Assembly (NCBI GenBank): GCA_050485785.1
Contig: JBJHCA010000009.1
Location: 1-61,680 of the forward strand
Source: JBJHCA01 sp050485785
GTDB taxonomy: Bacteria > Bacteroidota > Bacteroidia > Chitinophagales > Saprospiraceae
Direction of reading: 5' to 3'
Length of the DNA stretch: 61,680 bases
Numbering within the stretch: position 1 is the stretch's first letter; every line of letters begins with the position of its first letter. The notes beneath the pieces are model-generated. The model saw nothing but the letters and a program-made list of their open reading frames with translations. It did no database searches and was not told the DNA's origin. The translations under genes were made by a program, and so were the position numbers. This document shows, piece after piece, positions 35,073 to 42,560 of the stretch.

Positions 35073-37841
35073 TTAATGTTGAAGAATTTCCAAATACTGA
35101 TTGATGGCAGCGGGTTTAACACATTCTCTGCCTCCGGCATGCCATTGTATCTCAATTTCGAGGTTTTCAATTGAATTTTGAATATGGCCTAAACCAAACA
35201 ATAACCGGGTATCTCCCATGGCACTAAAACCCGTTACAAGCCGAACTTCACGATATTGCTGCACCAGTTCCCCATTGAGCTCATAGCGTACCCAAACTTT
35301 ACTGCCTACAGCATCGCGATTGGTTGTAATGCCATTTCCTTCAAGCCGAAGCCCGAGCCAATTGTGATCGGTCAGTTCATTGCGGTATAATACAGGAGGA
35401 CCAAACTGATCGGTAACAAGGATATCCAGTGTGCCGTTGTTGTCAAAATCGGCCAAAACCACCCCTCTCGTATTGGCTCTGTGATCGAAGCCCAACACGT
35501 CAGCCAGATCCACAAACCCTTTGCCATAATTATTCAGGTAAATTCTGTCCGGCTCATTGGGATAAATGTAACAGCCTCGTATGTCGGCCCATTTATCGGC
35601 ATAACTGTGAATTTCAGGTCCTGTTCGCGCAATCTGAGCCTGGTAGTACCAGTAATTATGCGCCTCATCCCATCTTTTATCCCAGGCATCATCAACCATC
35701 CCGTTGGCCTGAACAATATCAAGCCAACCGTTCAGGTTCAGATCACCAAATGCAGCCCCCCAACCAAACCTGTTGGGATTCAATGCATTCAGTCGTGAAG
35801 CTCTTTCTCTGAAATCTGCCTGGTCAGCACCATCTTCCGTGTGGTTCATCCATAACAGGCTACCTTCTGCCTGCATGGCATGATGCACATTGCTTACATA
35901 AATATCCTCTTTGCCATTGCCATTCAAATCGCCCACTGAAACATTCATTCCCTTGTAGGTATCCAATCCAAGGTCTCCATAAAAATCGCCTTCCTGACGA
36001 ATAAAATATCGACCTTCTATATTCAGGTAACAGTCATCCCGGCCAAAGTCGTTGGCAATGTATAGATCTGTATACCCATTATTATTGATATCAAGGGTTC
36101 CTACAGCAAGGCTCCATCGTGTTTCAGGCAAGCCCACTGCTCTGCTGTCAAGTGGTTCAAATACCCTTGAATCTCCGGTATTGAGCAGTAGGTAGTTCAG
36201 CCCCCCATTGTTCGCATTATGCCAGCTTTCATGCATAAAGTGAAACATTCTCCGGTCGCCTTCAAAGTGAGGCTGAGGCAGATCAAAAATATTGAGGGCA
36301 ACCTCCTGATTATGATAACCGGGCAAATGTGTTTGCATCGCGTTGGCAATAAACAAATCGAGATACCCGTCATTATTGAAATCAAAGGCATTGGCAGCCA
36401 GGCAAATCGTATTCAGATTCTGTAGAAAAGGCACTTCTACCTCCTGAAAGGAGAGCTCCCCGTCGGGTATCATCCTGTTCTCAAACAACCTTGATGGCCC
36501 AAAGCCAAACCCTACAAACAAATCCTTATCCCCGTCATTATCATAATCCAGGAAAAAGGCAAAACCAGGAACGCCATAGCTCACAGGGTCATCCAGATAC
36601 CGTTCCAAGTCAGGAATTGCCACCTTTTCAAATTGGAAATTTCCCTTATTCAGGTAAAGTTTCCCCCGCCAATCATGGTGTTTAATGGTTTGTGTCAAGA
36701 ACAGGTCAGGCAGACCGTTTAAGTTGACATCAGCTACGGATGCTGCATCGCCTACAGATAGCAACCATTTGGCTACATGGGCTAAACGGGGATCGGTTTC
36801 ATTCAAAATATTGCTTTTAGCCCAGCCCAGGCCGCTGTGGGATTCCGGGATCTGGGTTAACTGAAACAAATCCTCCTGTGGAATTACCGGGTTGCGTTGA
36901 TTAATTTGAAATGCCAGAAACACCGGTATAAAAAAGATGGACAAAACAACAACATGGGGTACCCTGATCTTTACGGTTTCCCATATCGAAAAGCCGGGTT
37001 CTGTAAATAACTGCCGGCCCAGAAAGTAGAAATACCGAATCGCTGCCACGGTTAGTCCCGCAAAAAAGAAAGTATAAAGACTAAACTTCAGGTGAAACAA
37101 CAGGTCAAACAGTGCTATGGAGACGCCGACAAGTATTTGGTCGGATCGCTTATTCGGACTGGTAGACGGGTCCGTAATCATATAAAAAGTAAAGAGATAA
37201 AAAGCAGGTGAAGTAACGGAGCTTAAAAACAGCGTTTCCCATGGAATAATGTATTCCATAATCTGGGCTCTGTAAAGCGTTTGCAAAAAAAATGTTATCA
37301 AAAATGATGCGATCAGCCAGTTTCTGTTGATGCTGAACACAAAAAGAAACAATGCACCCGTAACGACAAAGAAACCCATCATCCATGCCGTTTCAGCACT
37401 GCCATACCACTGATATGCCGGAGCCAGTGTAACAAATTCACCGCCTAGCAAAATACAAATACAGATGGCAAACATGGAAGGATTAAAAAAATGTTTGCCA
37501 CGCAAAGTAATCAGGTACTTGGAAGCAATACATATAAATACCGGCAGCCAAAGATTGTGCATTCCATACGACCAGTTAAGCAATATTGCCAACGAACAGC
37601 AAGAGATCATGGCCGATAGCGGGAATACCTTTCGGGATCGCAATAACCCGCTCAATACCATATCCAATACTGCCCCGGTAAAAATCAGAATAAATATATG
37701 GTGTGGCTGACGACTGAATCCAAGCATCGTCATTCCTAGAATGAGATATAAAAACAACAGTAAAAATGCACGCCATCGGACATCTGACAATGAAGGCGGC
37801 CTGTAGCTTCCCTGCCAGGCTGAAAAATTCCAGTTAACCAT
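35073..37841 (-). CDS. fusion of an NqrB/RnfD-like (UnbU-like) membrane module and an FG-GAP/ASPIC-UnbV propeller
   Basis: A 922-residue protein. The first about 320 residues hold some ten membrane segments and the signature FNPSMFA plus FYMITDPSTSP, which match the NqrB/RnfD family to which the enediyne-cluster protein UnbU belongs. I do not see the SGAT-type flavin-attachment motif of NqrB/RnfD, so covalent flavin is doubtful. The rest holds seven FG-GAP/VCBS repeats with Ca-binding loops (such as DYDNDGDKDLF and DFDNNGTLDIL) and a C-terminal ASPIC/UnbV domain. In enediyne clusters UnbU and UnbV are usually separate proteins of unresolved function. The ATG at 37841 overlaps the upstream stop by eight bases. 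Topology suggests an extracytoplasmic propeller tethered to the membrane. Confidence 0.85.
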   Translation of the reverse strand: MVNWNFSAWQGSYRPPSLSDVRWRAFLLLFLYLILGMTMLGFSRQPHHIFILIFTGAVLDMVLSGLLRSRKVFPLSAMISCCSLAILLNWSYGMHNLWLPVFICIASKYLITLRGKHFFNPSMFAICICILLGGEFVTLAPAYQWYGSAETAWMMGFFVVTGALFLFVFSINRNWLIASFLITFFLQTLYRAQIMEYIIPWETLFLSSVTSPAFYLFTFYMITDPSTSPNKRSDQILVGVSIALFDLLFHLKFSLYTFFFAGLTVAAIRYFYFLGRQLFTEPGFSIWETVKIRVPHVVVLSIFFIPVFLAFQINQRNPVIPQEDLFQLTQIPESHSGLGWAKSNILNETDPRLAHVAKWLLSVGDAASVADVNLNGLPDLFLTQTIKHHDWRGKLYLNKGNFQFEKVAIPDLERYLDDPVSYGVPGFAFFLDYDNDGDKDLFVGFGFGPSRLFENRMIPDGELSFQEVEVPFLQNLNTICLAANAFDFNNDGYLDLFIANAMQTHLPGYHNQEVALNIFDLPQPHFEGDRRMFHFMHESWHNANNGGLNYLLLNTGDSRVFEPLDSRAVGLPETRWSLAVGTLDINNNGYTDLYIANDFGRDDCYLNIEGRYFIRQEGDFYGDLGLDTYKGMNVSVGDLNGNGKEDIYVSNVHHAMQAEGSLLWMNHTEDGADQADFRERASRLNALNPNRFGWGAAFGDLNLNGWLDIVQANGMVDDAWDKRWDEAHNYWYYQAQIARTGPEIHSYADKWADIRGCYIYPNEPDRIYLNNYGKGFVDLADVLGFDHRANTRGVVLADFDNNGTLDILVTDQFGPPVLYRNELTDHNWLGLRLEGNGITTNRDAVGSKVWVRYELNGELVQQYREVRLVTGFSAMGDTRLLFGLGHIQNSIENLEIEIQWHAGGRECVKPAAINQYLEILQH

Positions 37842-38451
37842 AAACAGCAATTGTGATCACGATGATAAGCAGCGTAACTACGGAAAACACGATGTTAAGT
37901 TGAAAAGTCAGGCTGTTTACCGCATTGAATCTGGCATCATGTGACCCTGCGAACCAAATCGCCTGATCGCCTGTAGTTGCGTTTCCTACAGCTTTATGGA
38001 AAACATACGCATAATAAGAATCACATAATAGCAACATGCATATCTTTACTAGAAACAGGGGTAAAATTAAAAGCTGCCAATCCGAAAAAATCAGACTTGT
38101 GAAATCGTGGATCAGAAAAAACAGTGTTACAAGAAAAAAAAACAAGTTAGAACCAATGCCATACAGTGGCTTCCAATTTTTGAACTTATACATCATCAGC
38201 ATTTGTACAATACTCCGAAAATATATTAAAATCACAAATACCAGTAAGCCATAATAAAATGGAAAATCCGCAGGTGTATATATCAACAAGACAATGGAAA
38301 GGGCCAGATAATTGAACAATACGTATGACAACCAGAATGACTTAGCCCGGGAAATAGCCCCACCAATCTGATTTCCTTTTTGCTGAAGTTTATAAACATA
38401 ATACCCTTTGAGTATAAAAATGCCGGTTAAAGCTAGCAGTAAAGGAATCAT
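37834..38451 (-). CDS. six-helix membrane protein, first gene of the operon
   Basis: A 205-residue integral-membrane protein with about six hydrophobic segments and few charged residues. I do not recognise its family. A conserved-looking soluble loop near the C-terminus (GNATTGDQAIWFAGSHDA) could be the functional part. It overlaps the UnbU/UnbV fusion gene by eight bases (ATGGTTAA), so the two are translationally coupled and may form one membrane complex. A promoter lies about 100 bases upstream. Confidence 0.8.
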   Translation of the reverse strand: MIPLLLALTGIFILKGYYVYKLQQKGNQIGGAISRAKSFWLSYVLFNYLALSIVLLIYTPADFPFYYGLLVFVILIYFRSIVQMLMMYKFKNWKPLYGIGSNLFFFLVTLFFLIHDFTSLIFSDWQLLILPLFLVKICMLLLCDSYYAYVFHKAVGNATTGDQAIWFAGSHDARFNAVNSLTFQLNIVFSVVTLLIIVITIAVYG

Positions 38452-38802
38452 TGGTGTAATGTTTAAAAAACCATGGCAGTTTCACCGATCAGGAAAACAC
38501 TACCGACAGAATTCTCTGGTACTGCATTAAGTATGACCCCGGCTATCATCGGTTCAAAAATATGGTATTTGACATATATCACGCAAGCCCCCGTTTTAAT
38601 TGATCTGGCATTGCAAGTTTCACCTTTCATGACCTGTAGGACACCAAGAGGCACTCAAATTCTACATATCAAAATCGTAATCTATTGATTTGCTGATGCA
38701 TGTAAACACCTTTTGGCTGGGCTGATGAAGTCAGGGAATAACCCTCTCGTACTATTAGCCTGCATTCATTATCTTTACCGAATACATCAAAATAAAATTT
38801 TC
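38452..38802. other. divergent intergenic region between the operon and a lipoprotein gene
   Basis: About 350 bases separate the operon start at 38451 from the next gene on the plus strand. It contains the operon promoter (38555-38587, minus strand). Open frames of 63 and 71 codons run in opposite directions over 38463-38688; one would start upstream of the predicted promoter and neither has a recognisable motif, so I do not call them genes. No plus-strand promoter with a good -33 element is seen. Confidence 0.5.
38555..38587 (-). promoter_or_regulatory. promoter of the nine-gene UnbUV operon
   Basis: On the minus strand CTTG (plus 38584-38587), a 21-bp spacer and TATTTTTG (plus 38555-38562) match TTTG/TAnnTTTG with one mismatch in the -33 box. 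Transcription would begin near 38548, giving a leader of about 97 bases. It is the only such match I found upstream of the operon, and no internal gap in the operon is large enough for another strong promoter. Confidence 0.55.
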
Positions 38803-39426
38803 ATGATTCAAGCAATCAATCCATACTTCCAGGATATTCAGCATTTAGGGAAAGTAATGCTTTTAGTGCTGATTTTGCCTTTGCTGTCAGTATCGTGTTC
38901 CGTTGATGACGACGACATCCTGAACCCTTTGCCCTTTCAGAGTCTTCTAATGATCCAACTGGATTTTCAAAGTTTGGAAGTGAAAGGAATTACTGAACTG
39001 GAACTTGAACCGGCTTCCACCTTTTTCTTATCAACGGTGTACATCGAAGAAGATGACTTTGGTTTGCTGGAGATCAGACATTATGAATATTCTACCCGGT
39101 TGTTTTACGGCAGTATGAGGTCAAGCGGAACAGGCGAAAGAATATTCCCCGCAGAACTCGATGATCCAGCCCACTACAATACTTTCAGCAATCCCATGGG
39201 CCTGCCTCCGGGGTTTTCCTTTAGTCCCGTCATATTTACCCTTGAAAGTCATTATCCCGAACACATAGATTACGATGCCATTTGGAATGCAGTCCGGAAC
39301 TATGAGATAGTTTTTGATTATTTTACATCAAACCCCGGTGGGAAAGTATCCATTTTGCTGTTTAAACCCCGGACTCAGGCTTCTGCTTCCGATACCTGGG
39401 AATGGTACATCTTTTGGCACAGATAG
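38803..39426 (+). CDS. hypothetical lipoprotein
   Basis: A 207-residue protein of unknown function. The signal peptide ends in a lipobox, LSVSC, followed by SVDDDD, so it should be an outer-membrane or periplasmic lipoprotein. The start at 38803 is chosen because a hydrophobic signal begins soon after; an in-frame start at 38713 would add 30 residues before it. The body is beta-rich and shows no family motif. It is divergent from the operon on the left and 244 bases from the PorV2 gene on the right. Confidence 0.7.
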   Translation: MIQAINPYFQDIQHLGKVMLLVLILPLLSVSCSVDDDDILNPLPFQSLLMIQLDFQSLEVKGITELELEPASTFFLSTVYIEEDDFGLLEIRHYEYSTRLFYGSMRSSGTGERIFPAELDDPAHYNTFSNPMGLPPGFSFSPVIFTLESHYPEHIDYDAIWNAVRNYEIVFDYFTSNPGGKVSILLFKPRTQASASDTWEWYIFWHR

Positions 39427-39670
39427 TAAGGGAGTGAGGTCAATAGCAGGAAACCCGCAGGGAGACCTTTACTTTTCCGCAGGTACTCCGTATGAGAAAC
39501 TGAAAGCATTTTGACGAAATCTCTGTAAAAAATCACCATGCCTGGCGGAAACAACAAAAAGTGATCAACAATCAATCCCATACAAAACAACAAGCACAGC
39601 CAACTTTAACACGATACCGGATAATGCCAGTAACATAAAGGCGTTAAAGTGAGATTCAGGGCCCGATGAT

Positions 39671-40753
39671 ATGCAATTTACGATTACGCCAGTTATTCTG
39701 CTTTTTTTACTGCTGAGTTTACCGGTTGCGGAGATGACTGCGCAAAAATACTCCAATGAGTTTATGACACTGGGTATTGGAGCGCGGGAAAAAGCCTTGG
39801 GCAACAGCATTGTGGCATCAGTGGAAGGCACTTATGCAGCATACTGGAATCCTGCCGGCCTGGTGCGTTCTCCCTTCCATCTCGGTGCCGGTGTAATGCA
39901 TACGGAATGGTTTGCCGGCATAGGCAAGTTCGATTACGGGGGAGTTCACTACATCCCCGAAGAGGGGGATCAGGCGCTGGGCGTTTACTTTTTGCGATTT
40001 GGCATTGACAATATCCCGAATACTCTGGGACTGATTGGCCCCGATGGCACCGTGAACTACGACAACATCACCTACTTTACCGCAGCAGATCATGCATTGG
40101 TACTGAACTATGCAAGGCAATTGGGAGCCGAAGGGTTGAGTATTGGCGGCAATGCCAAGATTATCTACCGCAATATCGGATCTCTGGCCCGTGCCTGGGG
40201 TTTTGGCCTGGATGCAGGTGTACAGTACCACCGAAACCAATGGCGATGGGGAGCCGTAGCCTATGATGTAACCGGCACATTCAATGCCTGGTCGTTTTTC
40301 CTGAGCCCTGATGAAGAAGAAGTGCTAAGAGAAACCGGCAATGAACTTCCTGAAAACTCCATTGAAGTAACGCGGCCGAGAGTTGCACTGGGTATGGCAT
40401 ACTTGTGGGAATGGGGGATGTTTTCCCTGCTTCCCGAAGGAAACCTGACGATATACACCGACGGCACCAGGAATATGCCGCTGAGTGGGAATACATTCAG
40501 CATAGATCCTGTAGTGGGTATAGAAGCCGGATACCGTCAGATGATCTTTTTGCGTGTGGGCATCAACAACGGCCAGACTTTCCGTGATTTTGACCGCGAC
40601 TATTACGTTGTTCAGCCCAATGCCGGTGTGGGAGTCAGAATCGGCAATTTCAGCATTGACTACGCATTGACCGATATAGGGCAGTTTGAAAGGCGGTCAT
40701 ACAGCCATGTCATTAGTCTTCAGGCCGGATTCAGGCCTCGAAATGCTCAGTAA
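39671..40753 (+). CDS. porV2: PorV/PorQ-family protein (PorV2-like T9SS component)
   Basis: A 360-residue outer-membrane beta-barrel of the FadL-like PorV/PorQ family, with a signal peptide ending near MTAQ and the family pattern GIGAREKALGNSIVASVEG...YAAYWNPAGL. PorV carries T9SS cargo and interacts with the PorU sortase; PorV2 forms are additional members in many Bacteroidota. The only other T9SS parts seen here are cargo proteins. Its stop overlaps the convergent stop of the MlaF gene by seven bases, which rules out a terminator between them. The sequence supports the family, while the exact member is less sure. Confidence 0.85.
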   Translation: MQFTITPVILLFLLLSLPVAEMTAQKYSNEFMTLGIGAREKALGNSIVASVEGTYAAYWNPAGLVRSPFHLGAGVMHTEWFAGIGKFDYGGVHYIPEEGDQALGVYFLRFGIDNIPNTLGLIGPDGTVNYDNITYFTAADHALVLNYARQLGAEGLSIGGNAKIIYRNIGSLARAWGFGLDAGVQYHRNQWRWGAVAYDVTGTFNAWSFFLSPDEEEVLRETGNELPENSIEVTRPRVALGMAYLWEWGMFSLLPEGNLTIYTDGTRNMPLSGNTFSIDPVVGIEAGYRQMIFLRVGINNGQTFRDFDRDYYVVQPNAGVGVRIGNFSIDYALTDIGQFERRSYSHVISLQAGFRPRNAQ

Positions 40754-41505
40754 CCCGCTGCAGATCGTAGGTGTTGCAGAAAGGGAGATGCAAAAATAAA
40801 GGACTGCAAAAGTTCATTTTTACAGCTGAGAACTTCTTTGCGGTTACCGACCCACTCCAGTTGGCCATCGTGTAAAAAGGCAATGTTATCCCCAATTCCC
40901 ATCACCGAGTTCATGTCGTGCGTATTGATCACTGTTGTCATATCGTGCTCCCGGGTAATGCTTTGTATCAACTCATCGATCAGCAGGGCTGTTTTGGGGT
41001 CGAGACCAGAGTTGGGTTCATCGCAAAACAGGTATTTGGGCTGCATAACAATGGCCCGGGCAATACCAACCCTTTTTTGCATACCACCGCTCACTTCACC
41101 GGGGTACTTCTTATTGACGCCTTCCAGGCCTACCCGCTCCAGGCAATAATCAACACGATCCTGCTTTTCTTTCTTGGTTTTGGACGTGAACATATCCAGC
41201 GGAAAACGAACATTCTGTTCAATAGTCATACTGTCAAACAAGGCTGAACCCTGAAAAAGCATGCCCATATCCATCCTGATCTTTTTGAGTTGCCTGCGGG
41301 ATAGCGATGTGAATAATACATCATCGTACCATACCTCACCATCCGTAGCACTGAGCAGCCCTACCATGATCTTGATCAGCACTGTTTTACCGGCACCGCT
41401 CCTTCCAATGATCAGATTAGTCTGGCCCGCCATGAACTTATGACTGATCCCTTTGAGTACTTCAGCCTTTCCAAACGATTTCTTGATGTTTTTGATGGTG
41501 ATCAA
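40747..41505 (-). CDS. mlaF: MlaF-type ABC transporter ATP-binding protein
   Basis: A 252-residue ATPase of an ABC transporter. Walker A is GRSGAGKT, the signature is VSGGMQKR and Walker B ends in LFCDEPNSGLDP. Sequence around the signature (MQKRVGIARAIV) and the downstream PNSGLD are typical of the MlaF/TTG2A group, which drives phospholipid traffic between the inner and outer membranes. The permease gene lies 13 bases upstream. No MCE-domain (MlaD) or MlaC gene is in this window. Assignment to lipid transport rests on the permease family. Confidence 0.9.
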   Translation of the reverse strand: MITIKNIKKSFGKAEVLKGISHKFMAGQTNLIIGRSGAGKTVLIKIMVGLLSATDGEVWYDDVLFTSLSRRQLKKIRMDMGMLFQGSALFDSMTIEQNVRFPLDMFTSKTKKEKQDRVDYCLERVGLEGVNKKYPGEVSGGMQKRVGIARAIVMQPKYLFCDEPNSGLDPKTALLIDELIQSITREHDMTTVINTHDMNSVMGIGDNIAFLHDGQLEWVGNRKEVLSCKNELLQSFIFASPFLQHLRSAAGY

Positions 41506-41518
41506 TGCGTTCCCGGTT

Positions 41519-42256
41519 TTAAGTGAGCAATACGGCTATGATGTAATCAAAAAGCAGGATAAATATATTGCTGAATACCACAGCTCGGGTACTGGCTTTA
41601 CCCAGATTGATAGAGCCGGCTTTCACATAATATCCCTGATAACAGGAAATAGAGGTCAGCAGAAAAGCAAAAGTGAATGCCTTCACAAACATCATAAACA
41701 CGTTGTAAGGCAGAAAAAACGACCTCAGCCCCAAAATGTAGTCTGTTCCTGAAATTATACCGGTAGGCACCGAAGCCAGGTAACCACCAATAATGCTTAC
41801 AAATGCGCTAAAAGCTACCAGTAAAGGTATCACAAACAAGGCCGCAATGATCTTGGGCAATATCAGAAAACCCGCAGTGTTCACACCCATCAGATACATG
41901 GCGTCAATGTGCTCCTTTTGTCGCATCCCGCCTATCTCTGATGCCATGTTCGAACCCACTTTCCCGGCTAATACCAGACATGTGATCATCGGTGCCAGCT
42001 CAATGATGGTAATGTCGCGAACAATATATCCGATATAGTATGCCGGAATAAAAGACCCTTCAAGCTGATATGAAAACTGCACGGCGGTAACCGCACCCAT
42101 AAATATACTGATGAGGCACACAATGACCAGCGATCCCACGCCAATGTCATTCATCTGGCGCATGGTATCGCGGTAATACATGATAAAGCTTTCAGGCCTT
42201 GCAAACATGGCCTTCATCAGCAGTAAGTATTGTCCGAAATCGTGAAGAAACTTCAA
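41519..42256 (-). CDS. mlaE: MlaE-family ABC transporter permease
   Basis: A 245-residue integral-membrane protein with five to six helices, in the MlaE (DUF140) permease family of lipid-trafficking ABC transporters. Family marks are FMGAVTAVQFSYQLE, ELAPMITCLVLAGKVGSNMASE and the MYLMGVNT segment. With MlaF it forms the membrane core of a retrograde phospholipid transport system. CAAAGGTA on the plus strand at 42276-42283 may be its -7 element (TACCTTTG on the minus strand). Confidence 0.9.
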   Translation of the reverse strand: MKFLHDFGQYLLLMKAMFARPESFIMYYRDTMRQMNDIGVGSLVIVCLISIFMGAVTAVQFSYQLEGSFIPAYYIGYIVRDITIIELAPMITCLVLAGKVGSNMASEIGGMRQKEHIDAMYLMGVNTAGFLILPKIIAALFVIPLLVAFSAFVSIIGGYLASVPTGIISGTDYILGLRSFFLPYNVFMMFVKAFTFAFLLTSISCYQGYYVKAGSINLGKASTRAVVFSNIFILLFDYIIAVLLT

Positions 42257-42560
42257 AGCTTATTCGTTTGATGCGCAAAGGTAGTGCTTTTGAACTTTGT
42301 TTGGGTTCACTCATTCATTTTGCACGGCCACACAATGGTAATCAAAAATACATCTTGAAGTAATCCGCGAATAAGCAGAAAGTTTTTTAAATATGGGTAT
42401 CTCTTTGTGGTTCGCGTTCCGCTCAGCAACAGTTCACCCCGGGTAGCTGGCACCAGAAGGATATGTAGTTCGGGTGTCATGGTTTTTTGCAACAATCAAT
42501 ATCCCGAACAAAACCTTTAGCCCCGGGGCAAAAACCACGCCACCCCATCAAGCCTACCCC
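42257..42560. other. intergenic region between mlaE and icmF
   Basis: This 304-base stretch holds the possible -7 element of mlaE (minus strand, 42276-42283, no good -33 box) and a 10-bp GCCCC/GGGGC palindrome near 42520-42530 without a loop. A 62-codon minus-strand frame lies in it, with no recognisable motif. I see nothing else. Confidence 0.5.

Noticed and set aside
27118..38451. Enediyne biosynthesis cluster
   Set aside because: UnbU- and UnbV-like parts are present, but the iterative polyketide synthase, thioesterase and UnbL partners that define enediyne clusters are missing in the window.
38463..38654. 63-codon minus-strand frame between the operon and the lipoprotein gene
   Set aside because: Its start lies upstream of the predicted operon promoter, a 71-codon frame runs opposite over the same bases, and no motif or family was recognised.
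42517..42533. GCCCCGGGGC palindrome after icmF
   Set aside because: The arms touch with no loop and no T run, so it cannot be an intrinsic terminator.
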